Source: Pegoplata infirma (lineage: Eukaryota > Arthropoda > Insecta > Diptera > Anthomyiidae). From it: DNA of 64,000 nucleotides. The stretch covers positions 175,989,896 to 176,053,895 of the forward strand of contig OY992540.1 in NCBI GenBank assembly GCA_963921195.1. The letters run 5' to 3'. A program made the translations under genes and the position numbers. Positions 9,968 through 20,412 of the stretch are shown piece after piece. The notes under the pieces were generated by a model that saw only the letters and a list, made by a program, of their open reading frames with translations, ran no database searches and was not told where the DNA came from. Positions within the stretch are counted from its first letter, which is position 1. The number at the start of each line of letters is the position of its first letter.

Positions 9968-10506
9968 CATAGAAAAAATAGAAATGAAACAGAGTCGTAT
10001 TTCGCTTGAATTAGTATTAGTGACAGCACATTATGTAACTTTTGACGTTTAATGAAAACAATGCAAGCTAAAGGAAAACAACAACAAAGCAAACAACAAA
10101 AGAGAAAGAAAAAGTTTTTAAACTATCAATAGGGCGTATTATATTAAAAAAACGTTGAATACAGCAAAATAAATAATAAATATAATTAAATGGAAGACAA
10201 ATTCCATTTTTTATAAACAAAGGCCCTTACCACAAGAAAACAAAAAGTCTATTTTAACAAAAGTTTTATTTTAAATTTCAAATTTTCAATACATTTTTTG
10301 AAAGTCGATTTTAAAAACAAAAACAATTTGTATGGAAATTAAATTAAAAGCTCATTTTAAATATATTTAATTTTCTTGTGGTAAAGCTGAACTAATCTAA
10401 TTTGATATTAAATACGTGTGAGATGAGGGCTTCCTTACAAGCATTTTGCCACCATATTGGTAAATACATCAAATACAACACTGCGTACCTTCTAATCTTT
10501 TCTATG
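9968..10506 (+). mobile_element. MITE family H, copy 2, carrying a nested MITE
   Basis: The ends are CATAGAAAAAATAGAA and TTCTAATCTTTTCTATG; the 8-bp duplication is GTGACAAG (9960-9967, 10507-10514). The element is interrupted at about 10222-10395. With that insert removed it is about 365 bp, the same as copy 1. Confidence 0.9.
10222..10395 (+). mobile_element. CCCTTACCACAAG MITE, copy 1, nested in H
   Basis: It has inverted ends CCCTTACCACAAGAAAAC and TTTTCTTGTGGTAAAG. Uninterrupted H copies read AAACAAAGAATCTAAT across this point, so everything from GGCCCTT to GCTGAACT is inserted. A second copy in the opposite orientation is at 39631-39793. It is under 180 bp, and the superfamily is unknown. 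Confidence 0.8.
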
Positions 10507-10526
10507 GTGACAAGGTATGATCTGAC

Positions 10527-10826
10527 CACAGACTAATACAGACTCGACATAAGTGACAGGTGTCAAAAAAGTATTCTTTAACCATATGGTTAATATTTTC
10601 AAATTATTCTACGAATTAGGTTAGAAAGAGAAAACTGATATAACGCGCCATAAGAAAAATGGATGCCAGATCGGATTTTGTTGTTTCACTCACTCCTAAG
10701 TCGTAGAAAGTGTTGCCATGTTAGCGTAAAACGGACTAAAAACCGCTGTGATTTCTCCTAAAATCGCTTAGTTTTTCCCCATTTTTTCTTATAAAACCCT
10801 ACTGTCGAGTCTGTATTTAGTCTGTG
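10527..10826 (+). mobile_element. MITE family M, copy 8 (left member of a second inverted pair)
   Basis: An intact 300-bp copy. The 7-bp target ATCTGAC is at 10520-10526 and 10827-10833. The layout is the same as for the 9350/9650 pair. Confidence 0.92.
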
Positions 10827-10833
10827 ATCTGAC

Positions 10834-11133
10834 CACAGACTAAATACAGACTCGACAGTAGAGTTTTATAAGAAAAAATGGGGAAAAACTAAGCGATTTT
10901 AGGAGAAAACACAGCGTTTTTTAGTCCGTTTTACGCAAACATGGCAACACTTTCTACGACTTAGGAGTGAGTGAAACAACAAAAACCGATCTGGCATCCA
11001 TTTTTCTTATGGCGCGTTATATCAGTTTTCTCTTTCTAACCTAATTCGTAGAATAATTTGAAAAAATTTACCATATGGTTCAAGAATACTTTTTTGACAC
11101 CTGTCACTTATGTCGAGTCTGTATTAGTCTGTG
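10834..11133 (-). mobile_element. MITE family M, copy 9 (right member of a second inverted pair)
   Basis: An intact 300-bp copy in the opposite orientation, starting right after the shared ATCTGAC. ATCTGAC occurs again at 11134-11140 and is reused as the target of the following H copy. Confidence 0.92.
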
Positions 11134-11140
11134 ATCTGAC

Positions 11141-11495
11141 CATAGAAAAAAATAGAAATGAAACAGAGTCGTATTTCGCTTGAACAAGTATTAGTGACAG
11201 CACATTATGTAACTTTTGACGTTTAATAAAAACAATGCAACATAAAGGAGAACAACAACAAAAGAGAAAGAAAAAAGTTTTTAAACTATCAATAGTGCGT
11301 ATTATCTTTTAAAAAACGTTGAATAAAGCAAAATAAATAATAAATATAATTAAATGAAAGACAAATTCCATTTTTTATAAACAAAGAATCTAATTTGATA
11401 AGAAATACGTGTGAGATGAGGAAGAACAAGCATTTTGCCACCATATTGGAAAATACATCAAATACAACACTGCGTACCTTCTAATCTTTTCTATG
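11141..11495 (+). mobile_element. MITE family H, copy 3
   Basis: A 355-bp copy with CATAGAAAAAAATAGAA and TTTTCTATG ends. The 8-bp duplication is GATCTGAC (11133-11140, 11496-11503). Its first G is the last base of the preceding M copy, so H inserted exactly at the edge of M. Confidence 0.9.
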
Positions 11496-11503
11496 GATCT
11501 GAC

Positions 11504-12768
11504 CTTAGTTTTTTTTGCGTGCATATTCCCAAAAATGGTCTTTGAGGCATAACAATTTCCAAGCGACGATTTACCAGACTAATTTGCCCGTGATCGTAAA
11601 AACCCCTACTTACTAAAAAAAATGCTAGAACTAGCAACCAAATTGATAACATGACAAGCCTGGATTAGAGTCTTTTGTTTTTATTGAGATGGATTTATGA
11701 GTCTGGCTTTGCTATGTATTTAGTTCTTTGCAGATTATTGAAGATTAATGGTTTATTTTTTGTAAAACAATATAAAATGTTCGTGTATTTAAATTAATAT
11801 TTCTGAAGGCAAGTATACACATTAAAAGTGTTTACATATTTTATCGTTTATGGCAACTGTAATTAATGGTGCACGCAAAAATATGCCATCCCCTTTTGAG
11901 ATGTAGAAAAAAAATAGTGATTAGAAGGGGTAGTGGCTATCAGAGCCCGGAACAAGTTGACTACTGTCGTTGGTTCAAAAAAATGCACATATAGAAAATT
12001 GGCCTTGTAGGGATTTTTAAAAAAAGGAGCGTCTAGTTTTTTTAATAGGGATTATTTTGGTAAGTTAAATAAAAAAAATAATAAAATTGTCGGCTGTACA
12101 TGGTTCCCAAGACTAATATTGGTTTTCTTCAAATGTTTGTTTAAACCACGAATGACATATATAAAGGATTGAGAAGAACGACAGAAATCGGTGTGTACTA
12201 AAAAAATAGAATGTCAAAACAAAAAGGAATTGAAAAAATGTTCAAATTAATTTTCTTTAATTTTGTTTAAAATTTTGTATAATTTGTGAATGTTTATAAA
12301 AAATATTATTTTAAATTTTAAATTCTTAAAAATTTAACAAATTTTGGGTGGCAAAAGTGTGCAAAATTTAAGATAATTAAAATCATAATTAAACACCGAA
12401 ACTTGTCAAACAGTTGATATGGCGGATTTATTTACTAATCGTATGTAACCTTTAATAACTAAACCGTGGTTTAAACACATTTAAATTGACATTTAAAAAA
12501 AATTGGATTCGTTAATGCCTTTAGGCTAAAGTTCAGTTGACAGACAATTCTCTGATCCAAAAAAAAAAAAATGTTATCGCAGATAGAACTGCTGTGTCCA
12601 AAAAAGAAAAAAAATGTCTGTGGCCCATGGTTCCCGAGTTATGGGCCTCCAAAGTTCGAATATTAAATTTGATATATCATCTCCAATAATAGTCCTTTCA
12701 GACGAAGATTGTTTCATTCGAAAGTTTATTCAAATACCTTTATTTTGACGTTTGGATTCATTAACCCA
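11504..12768. other. Unassigned AT-rich stretch with traces of an old repeat
   Basis: TTAGTTTTTTTTGCGTGCAT near 11506 resembles a lone end of element C. GGAACAAGTTGACTACTGTC near 11950 and the CATTCGAAAGTTTATTCAAATAC block near 12717 have counterparts near 29233 and 29410 inside another element. This suggests a shared, badly decayed repeat. I see no gene here. Confidence 0.45.
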
Positions 12769-13130
12769 CACGCAAAAAAAAATCTGTGTCGGAGTGAGCA
12801 AAAATCTGGCATAATTTTACCAAGAATATGCTAAAACTACAACCGACGAAGTAGTTTTCGTAATTTAGCCAAAACATTTATGTAAAAAATTTTGAAGAAA
12901 ATGCTAATGCTATTTAATCAAAAACTTGGTTAAATATACCAAAAGAAATATGGTGAAATATACCAAAATTATTAGAAAAGGTGACTAAAAATAATGCTAA
13001 AAATTACCACATTTATGCTAAAATAAATTTTCTATAAAATTTTTGTAAAAATTTGTATATTTGTTGAATTTAAAATTTTCACACAATAAATCCATAATAA
13101 TATAATAAATGTTGTGTAGGATTTTATTTA

Positions 13131-13891
13131 CCACCGACCAACTGACCCTTTATGTACAATTTTCTCCAGTGACTGCTGCCTACGCTTTTTCTTGAAGTGG
13201 AGGATCCGCTCTAGCTTCAGGAATTTATTTAAAAGCATCCTGTAAAAATAGAAAATTATTACAAAACATAAATTTTTAATTTAAAAAACTAGTAAACCTC
13301 ATTGGTCTTTTGGTTAGGAGGAACACTTTGTGATTCCATTTGTAACTCATCAAAACAGGTCTGGACTCCATTGGCTTTGCTATATAAATGAGTTTTTGCC
13401 ACCGACCAACTGACCCTTTTTGTACAAATTTCTCCAGTGACTGATGCCTACGTTTTTTCTTGAAGTGAAGGATCCGCTATAGCTTCACGAATTTATTTAA
13501 AAGCATCCTGTAAAAATAGAAAATTATTGCAAAACACAAATTTTTAATTTAAAAAACTAGTTAACCCCATTGGTCTCTTGGTATGGAGGAACACTTACTT
13601 TTTGTCATTTCATTTGTAACTCATCAAAACAGGTCTGGCCTCCATTGGCTTTGCTATATAAATGAGTTTTTAGATTTTAATTATATAACTAAAGGCAAGA
13701 CTGGTGCCCACGCTCTTTATTGTAGTGAAGGATTCGCCATGGCTTCAAAAATTTATTTACCAGTACCCTGTAAAAATAGAAAATTATTACCAAACATTAA
13801 TTTTTAACTAAAAATCTATTAAACCTTATTGGTGTCTTCGGAATGGGGGTATACTCACTTTATCATTCCATTTGTAATTCATCGAAACATA
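13131..13891 (-). pseudogene. Three tandem exon-intron-exon remnants in element C copy 2
   Basis: Read on the minus strand, two nearly identical units (13131-13398, 13399-13670) follow one unit of the other type (about 13670-13891). Each keeps the CTGTAAAAATAGAAAATTA sequence (acceptor in reverse) and a donor of the GTAAGT or AAAGTGAGTA type. The second exon of the first type contains AIADPSLQEKA-like codons. Copies 1 and 3 have one unit of each type in direct orientation, so unit number varies between copies. The function is unknown. Confidence 0.6.
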
Positions 13892-14826
13892 CAGTGGGCG
13901 ACAATACATTGGAAACTTTTTTATAGTAGATGAAATTTGTTAAAGACAAAGTTAACAATACTAAACGTTATAATTATCAAACAAGTATTATAAAAAAATG
14001 TTATGTAGGTAATTTATCAAGCTTTAATTTAAGCTTAATAGCGTCCAGATAGGGAAAATAATGAATGTGTTGCAAGGGTCGATGTGGAAAATTAAAAAAA
14101 TTATAGACATTTTTCAGAACATTTTTAAAAAATATTTTCAAATCGATTTTTTCCAAGTTAAAACATTAGAAATTTAAAAAAAGGTCCAATAGTTTTTATT
14201 CAGTGATCAAATAATTTTTCCAACAACCCAAACAAACAGTGGAATTTTTTAAGTACAGTAGCAAAAATCCACATTTTTTGACCTCCAATTCTTTTAACCA
14301 CCAATTTTTTGTTAACAAAGAAAAATTAAAATTATCTTAATATATCCTAAGCATATACTTAAGTGAACTAAAATTAATAAACAATAACATCTTTTCTTTG
14401 TTTACAAAAAATTGGTAGTCAAAAGAATTGGAGGTCAAAAAATGTGGATTTTTGCTACTGTACTTAAAAAATTCCACTGTTTGTTTGGGTTGCTGAAAAA
14501 ATTATTTGATCACTGAGTAAAAACTATTGGACCTTTTTTTAAAATTTCTAATGTTTTAACTTGGAAAATTTCCACCCGGAAATATTTTTTAAAAATGTTC
14601 TAAAAAATGTCTATAAATTTTTTCCTTTTTCACATCGACCATCGTAACACATTCATTATTTTCCCAATCTGGACGAAATTAAGCTTAAATTAAAGCTTGA
14701 TAAATTACCTACATAACGTTTTTTTTATAATACTTGTTTGATAATTATAACGGTTAGTATTGTTAACTTTGTCTTTAACAAATTTCATCTACTATAAAAA
14801 AGTTTCCAATGTATTGTCGCCCACTG
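13892..14826. mobile_element. Palindromic mariner-like element, copy 1 (CAGTGGGCGACAATACATTG ends)
   Basis: TA duplications flank the ends CAGTGGGCGACAATACATTG and CAATGTATTGTCGCCCACTG. The two arms are about 430 bp each and nearly perfect inverted copies around a short AT-rich loop near 14330-14395. TA plus CAGTG ends indicate the Tc1/mariner superfamily. The target inside element C is intact in copy 3 of C (CGAAACATACGTCTGGG), which confirms the insertion. No transposase. Confidence 0.88.
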
Positions 14827-15382
14827 TATGTCTGGGACTCCATTGGTTTTGCTAGATGAATGGTGTTTTAAGTTATGACAGCAAAATTAACTTCAGCATT
14901 TTTTTTTATCTTACATTTATTTATCTTTTAAAAAACTAATTATTTATTTTTATTTATTAATTTATTTAAATTTTATTTATCAATTTCCTTTTTACGTTTT
15001 TAAAACACAAAAAATAAACGAAGCACGCACACAAAAATACAAAATGAAAATGGCGTTCTGTATTTGTTTTTTTTTTTTTTTTTTTGTTGTTTTCTTTCGA
15101 TAAATTTTTGTGCAAGTAATTTGCGTTATTGTGCAAGCTACTTGGTTATTTTACATAAAAAACTAATTATGTTACTTTAACATCGACAAGCATAATTTTA
15201 GCAAAAATTTGGTAAAAAATTTTTTTTGGTATGAAAAAAATTTTACCAAGTAGGATTGCTCAATCTGACACAGATTTTTTTTTTGCGTGCATTATGTCAC
15301 AACACCAAATTTTTGATTTTTAAACCAAAGTTTTTTGAGAAAATGTGTATTATTTAAAAATTATGCCCTATTAAGGCATGTA

Positions 15383-16177
15383 CACTCAACAAAAAATCAT
15401 TGTATTCCCAAAGAAAATCGTTGTAAATTCAACAGAAATCATTGTTGATTTTGACCCTACAAATATTTGTGTTGATTTCAATAAAAATTGTTGTCAGTTT
15501 TTGTAAAAGTTGATCAACTCGTTTTTTTGTTAATCAACTCGTATTTTATGTAAATTCAACTCATATTTTTGTTAATATAAGAAATTTTATTATTAAAAAA
15601 AAGCTTGTTGTTATTTGTAAATATTCTTTTATTAAGCATAAATCACAATATTTATTTATTTCCGGCTTTTTAAGCAGCAATATTTGAAGATTTTCACACA
15701 CACTTTGTTTATTTATGTTATATGCATCCATTAGCCATTCTCTAGTTATCTGATGATACCAAAACAAAATCCTAAAAAAAAAACAAAAAACGTTTTAATA
15801 TAGTATGAATACATAAAGTAATCAATGTATTTTATTACTTACCAAATATTTACAGATCAGATCCTATTTTTATTTATTTTTCTAATATTAAATAATTTTA
15901 TAAGAAACAAACACATTAAATAATTTTATAACAGACAAACACATTGCTACCAACTCACTCGTTCACTCGTTGTAATAAAAAAAAAACGAACGAACAGGGT
16001 TGTTTTTTCATTTTTGGTTTATCTATTGAATTCTGTAGACGCAATTGTAACAATTGAACCAACTATACTGATTATTCAACGATATCAACATTATTTTTTG
16101 TTGAATATGGCATTATTCTGTAAAACTTGATCTACAATGGGTTTACTAATTTTTCTACAAAGATATTTCTATGAGTG
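15383..16177 (-). mobile_element. Element T, copy 1 (CACTCAACAAAAA / CACTCATAGAAAT ends)
   Basis: A 795-bp element with CACTCAACAAAAAATC at the left and GATATTTCTATGAGTG at the right, flanked by TA on both sides (15381-15382, 16178-16179). Copy 2 (25525-26326, 802 bp) is in the opposite orientation. Both carry a spliced exon remnant in the same place. TA duplication suggests Tc1/mariner-like movement. Confidence 0.8.
15561..15880 (-). pseudogene. Spliced exon remnant in element T copy 1
   Basis: On the minus strand an exon ends AAATATTTG at 15843, followed by donor GTAAGTAATA, a 71-bp intron (15842-15772) ending TTTTTTTTAG, and a second exon GATTTTGTTTTGGTATCATC. The frame then reads FWYHQITREWLMDAYNINK and further to about 15561, with CENLQILLLKKPEINKYCD inside. 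Copy 2 preserves the same intron position and length. The protein is not recognised, and both copies are broken. Confidence 0.6.
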
Positions 16178-16302
16178 TATTTATACAACCAGATTTAAAG
16201 CATAAATATTAAGCTTTCATTTGAGCTTTCATTGGACCTTTTATCCCTATTAGAACAGGAGTTATTGACTCTTAACCATTGACCCCGCTTATAATTTAAC
16301 TA

Positions 16303-16663
16303 GAGATGGGCGCTGGTCAGGTGATTTGCGTGATTCACGTGAATCACGCGTGAGTGATTTTCATTTCAATCACGTGATTTTGAGTGAGCATGAGTTGAAA
16401 AAAATCTTAGTGAGTAAGTCATTTATTTTTTGCGTGAGTTTGCGTGATTAGATTTTTTGATTTGCACAATTTTTTTTTAATTTTTTGTAAAACAGTTTTT
16501 GGAGTTTTTTTTTTGGTAAGAAAATTTGATTGCGTGAGAAAACTCTCGCGTGAGCGTGATTGAATCTGGCTTGAGTAAGTTTTTTATTACACAAGTGAAT
16601 AGTGAGTGAGCGTGAGTAAAAAAAAATGCGTGTGTGATAAATAAACTCACGCTCCCATCTCTA
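16303..16663. mobile_element. TAGAGATG-ended repeat rich in CGTGA / TCACG
   Basis: The ends are TAGAGATGGGCGCTGG and CACGCTCCCATCTCTA. Between them are alternating GTGAGTGA, GCGTGA and TCACGTGAATCACGCG. The flanks AATTTAAC and ATTTTAAA agree at 6 of 8 positions, compatible with a worn 8-bp duplication. A partial copy in the opposite orientation ends in CATCTCTA near 52350. Probably hAT-type. Confidence 0.55.
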
Positions 16664-16945
16664 ATTTTAAAAAAAAAAAAAAAAAAAACTTTATTTAGCG
16701 AAGCCGCTAATTAATTTATGAAGTTTGAAATCCCTAGGCCCTGCCGAAGGCCGACTACACAGAAAAACTTTTCAGGGAATAAAAATATCGCATGCAAAAT
16801 TTAACGCGTTAAGGCCTGCTACCCAAAAAAGCTTTATAAGGCGGAGAGGGTAGGTTTAATACATAGAGTTTGAAATTCCTAAGCTTGGCCGAAGGCCGGC
16901 TACGAAGAAAGACTTGAGACAAAAAAAAATAAAATAAATTTAATA
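16664..16945. repeat. Poly-A tract and CTTTATTTAGCGAAGCCG repeat
   Basis: After an A-run (16668-16689) comes CTTTATTTAGCGAAGCCGCT with TTTATGAAGTTTGAAATCCCT and GCCGAAGGCCG. The block is weakly repeated at 16855-16910 (GAGTTTGAAATTCCTAAGCT, GGCCGAAGGCCGGCTACG). A reversed copy is at about 29505-29577. Origin unknown. Confidence 0.5.
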
Positions 16946-17390
16946 ATTGCTGGTGATTTCAATTCAATTTATTAGGAACTACTGATCTGTCTGATTCAAT
17001 GTTACAAATTGGTCTTTCATCTGTTAATTGTAACCTGCCTACTCATTTCAAAAACACTGCGAATACTCTAACTGATCTCTTCTTTGTTAATAATGGGTCA
17101 AAGAAGAATTTTGTAAAGGTAGAATGGAAGTAAATCGTCAAATTAGAAAGGCTATATCCGAATATTATGCTAAACGTTTTAGTAACGCAATTGATGGAAA
17201 AAGTAAATGGAAAACAATACGTGAAATTGGTATTGGAAAGACCAAAAATAATAACATTATCTGCAAATATAGTGCTGATGAAATCGATGATGTTTTTACA
17301 AGAATATCTATTCCTGCTCTTGGACAGCACAACTATAATTTCCATAATAACAAAACCGCCGTGACATTTTTGAATTTTGCTGTGTAAATG
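16946..17390 (+). pseudogene. Non-LTR retrotransposon remnant: end of endonuclease fused to pre-RT linker
   Basis: The first part reads AGDFNS-like (GCTGGTGATTTCAATTCAAT at 16948), the endonuclease catalytic motif. It continues through THFKNTANTLTDLFFVNN to about 17100. Directly after it, in another frame, comes RQIRKAISEYYAKRFSNAID...SKWKTIREIGIG, typical of the stretch before the reverse transcriptase in Jockey/I-like elements. The intervening few hundred codons are missing, so this is an internally deleted copy cut off at both ends. The family within the non-LTR elements cannot be fixed. Confidence 0.65.
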
Positions 17391-18340
17391 AATATGAGGT
17401 TTTACAAAGTATTATTTCCAAAAAGTTTCGTTATGTGGTAGATACCTACCTACTTACCTTCGTTATGTGGAGTATATTGAGAGAAAATTAACTATAAAAT
17501 GTTCGTACTCCACGGTACCCATTTTGAAAAAAAAAATGTTTTTTTTTCAAAAGCACCACGGATGCAAAATGTTGGTAAAAACACCTTTAAAATTTTTTTT
17601 TAAAAATCTGAAAAAAATCAGCGAATATTAGCTGTGTTCGCGAACTCAATAATTTGTACGAATTTGTACAAATTATTACGAATTTTGTCTAAAAGTCGTT
17701 CGCGTACTTTAAAAACCCAGTAACGAGAGAGAAAATGAGAGAAAAAAGTGACAGTTCTATTTTAGAAACTTGCAAGTTTTTACTGGATAAATTTTTGCCA
17801 GCAAGAATTATCAAGCACAAAAAAACATATGTTTTAAAAACGTATGACTATATTTTTGTAAACAAAATACAAAATATTCTGCAGCTACATTTTTGTGTAT
17901 AAAAAATGATTAAATATCAAGGAATGAATAAAAAAAATACATCCTAAAATTAAATTTCTTTTATTAACAAGTTACAAAAATAAATACCATCAAACTAAAA
18001 ATTTACAAATGAAGGCAAAATTTTTTTATAAGCTGATTTAAATCAGCTGTTTAACTAACTTGCAAATTTTTACGGATTTCAGTTCGCGTACTTTTTAATT
18101 TTTTTCCTTTTTGAGAGCGATTTCTTTTTTACTCTCTAAATGTTTGTTGCTTGATAATTTTTACTGGGAAAGTACGCAAACAGACTTATTTTTGCATCAA
18201 ATAACATTAAATCGGGGAAAAAAATTATATATTTGTTTATATGCACTACAGATGCAAAATGATGCGTGTAACAGTTCTAAACATTTTTTTAAAAATCGGA
18301 AAAAATTATGCAAAGCTTTTTGCACCAAATTACATAAAAT
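17391..18340. repeat. Unassigned stretch with a direct repeat
   Basis: A block beginning GCACCACGGATGCAAAATG at about 17551 is repeated as GCACTACAGATGCAAAATGA at about 18244. Each copy is followed by a TTTTTTTTAAAAATC run. Between the two lies a possible TIR element: CTGTGTTCGCGAACT near 17631 against AGTACGCAAACAG near 18170-18182, with no clear TSD. I see no gene. Confidence 0.4.
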
Positions 18341-18457
18341 GAGGTGGTTTCGGTTCTGACGGTATTCCCGGGACTACCGGTATGTATATTTTGTAAAATT
18401 TTGTACAATTGATATTTTTCAACGCTTTTACCAAAAAAAAATACAAAACATGTGAAA
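18341..18457. other. CCGGTATTCCCGGG-type short repeats
   Basis: GACGGTATTCCCGGGACTAC near 18358 resembles the GGGAATACCGGTATTCCCGG cluster at 20300-20385. They could be two ends of one old element, but I see no duplication to support that. Confidence 0.3.
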
Positions 18458-18814
18458 GGAGTCTTAATCGAGATCGCGTCGGAGAAGCATCTATTCGTCG
18501 CTGAAATTATTTTATAAATTTAGAAACGTGTTTGTGTTTGTCGGTCGCTAGTATTGGTTATTTCTCCGCGAGTATCGTTAGACAACGGTGTCTAACCATA
18601 CTCAAACACACGCACGTGTTAAGGAAGCGTCGTTTCACTCTTCCATTGTGAGGGCAATGGTCGTATTGTGTCCGGAGTTTCCCACGTGTTAAAACCCCAC
18701 AAAAACTTTATCCCCACAAAGGTGGCACATAGACTTCGTGTCTCGGTCACCTTTTTATTCGTCCATTCGTGGACAAGGTGTAGCATTGCTACACCACTGA
18801 AGAAGAAGAAGAAG
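18458..18814 (+). mobile_element. 5'-truncated non-LTR retrotransposon end with (GAA)n tail
   Basis: A 357-bp segment ending in a GAAGAAGAAGAAGAAG tail lies between two copies of AAAACATGTGAAA (18445-18457, 18815-18827). A 13-bp duplication plus a simple-repeat tail is what target-primed reverse transcription leaves. The insert is richer in G+C than its surroundings and has no reading frame, so it is probably 3' untranslated sequence. I saw no RNA polymerase III box, so a SINE is less likely. Confidence 0.75.
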
Positions 18815-18827
18815 AAAACATGTGAAA

Positions 18828-19711
18828 AACACCATTTCACCAACTAAATATTTCTGAAATACCGATTAAATGGTGTAATTTAAATATTTTGTGGTTTAGT
18901 ATTTTTTTGTTTTTTGAGAACCGGTACCAGTAGCGGTGTTCTATAACTCTCGAATCGAAAGATTTCTCACATGGAACATGAAAAACGAAACAGAAACATC
19001 GTGAATCGGCACAAAACCTGACTTTTCGCATTCGACTGTTTCTGTAATTTTGTTTTGCGGAAACTTTCTGTCAATTATGATTTTTTTCAAAATTAATGGA
19101 AAGATGCGAGAAAAACTGTTTCTGTAAACCAGTCATGCGCATTTTTGTAATTCCTATTCCCGCGGGAATAGGCTAAAAAATGCTGCTTGTGCGCTGTCAA
19201 CACACATACACTATAAAATTCTGTTGCTTGAGCAAATTTGTTGACTTTTCGCTTGTTTCTACCCACACAAGTATAAATGTTATAGTATGTGTGTGCACAT
19301 CGCTGCTGTAAACCAATTGATCGAAAACTTTTGAAGTTGAAGTGTCAAAATGACTCACATTTAAAAATGGTGCGATATTTCGTAAATTAAACAACTATTG
19401 AGTTATATAAAATAAAAAACAATAATTTTTTCAAGAAAATACTATCAACTAATATTATTAATGACATACTACACATTATTTTCATTTAGTTAATTTATTA
19501 TTTCATTTTTGTATGGCAATGTTACGAGTGCTGTTTAAAAAAAACGTGAAATTGTGTATTTTTTGTTGTGATAATTTTTATATTTTCTCGCCTTATTTAC
19601 CTTTTTGACAGCTAATTTGGAATATTCCAATAAAAATGCTGCCGTTTTCGCATTAATATACAGAAACAACTTTTTTTTCCAGAATCGAGAAACGATGGAA
19701 ATTTTTGTTTC
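18828..19711. other. Unassigned stretch with a small palindrome
   Basis: Repeated GTTTCTGTAA/ACAGAAAC motifs (19035-19130, 19660) and a short palindrome CTATTCCCGCGGGAATAG near 19156 are visible. I see no coding region and no element ends. Confidence 0.45.
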
Positions 19712-19719
19712 ATATTTTC

Positions 19720-20239
19720 CAAGGTTGGTTACCGAAACGAATAACGGTAAGGGTAACGGTAACGGTATCTAATTTTTATTTATTTCGGTAAAGGTAACGG
19801 TAAGTGTTTTCAAATCGTTTCGGTAACGGTATGTACCGGTACCGAACCAACCAAACCGGTACGTACCGGTATTATTAATTTAGTTAAAAATTTGAAAAAA
19901 GATAGAACTGAAAGCTAAAAATATTTTATACACCCAAAAACCAGTATAGATTTGATATGATTATTATTTTTGTCATTTATTTTATGATTATTTGCAAATT
20001 ATAAATTTAAAATTATATTAGCAATTTGATTTTATTTTTTTGTTCCTTAAAATCTCTTAAAACAGGTAAAATTTTGAATACCGGTACAATACCGGTAACT
20101 TCTAATAATTATAACGGTAACGGTAAGGGTAACGGTATTTTAAAAATATTTTTAGCGGTATCGGTAACGGTAACGGTATTCGATTTGAAAGGGTTTTGAA
20201 TCGGTAACGGTATAATAAGGGTAACGGTAACCAACCATG
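19720..20239 (+). mobile_element. GGTAACGG hAT-type element, complete copy
   Basis: A 520-bp element from CAAGGTTGGTTACCG to GGTAACCAACCATG with 8-bp duplication ATATTTTC (19712-19719, 20240-20247). Runs of GGTAACGGTAACGG fill both end regions, and an AATACCGGTACAATACCGG block lies inside. The longer relative at 51651-55137 has ends CAGGGTTGG and CCAACACTG and also an 8-bp TSD. It fits hAT and has no transposase. A 94-codon minus-strand frame near the right end is just translated repeat. Confidence 0.85.
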
Positions 20240-20393
20240 ATATTTTCCGATTCGAAAACTTTTCGCATAAATTACAGAACACCCCCACAGGATCAGAACT
20301 GGAAATACCGGTATTTCCGGGAATAAATCTAGAACCGGGAATACCGGTATTCCCGGGAATACCGAGAACCGGGAAATGGGGGGCACTACTCTA
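20240..20393. repeat. CCGGTATTCCCGGG cluster
   Basis: Repeats of GGGAATACCGGTATTCCCGG and AGAACCGGGAA are found at about 20300-20385. They are close in character to the single motif near 18358. No ends are visible. Confidence 0.45.
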
Positions 20394-20412
20394 CACTAAT
20401 AGAAATATCTTA

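Larger units (their letters stand above)
12769..15289 (-). mobile_element. Element C, copy 2, reversed, with three exon units
   Basis: The ends are CACGCAAAAAAAAATCTGTG and CACAGATTTTTTTTTTGCGTG, in the opposite orientation to copy 1. CA rather than TA flanks both ends (12767-12768, 15290-15291). A mariner-like palindrome at 13892-14826 interrupts it; without that it is about 1.6 kb. It has one more internal exon unit than copy 1. Confidence 0.85.

Noticed and set aside
20102..20386. 94-codon minus-strand frame with PVFPV and RYRYRY runs
   Set aside because: It covers the GGTAACGG and CCGGTATTCCCGGG repeats, and the peptide is only repeat translation.
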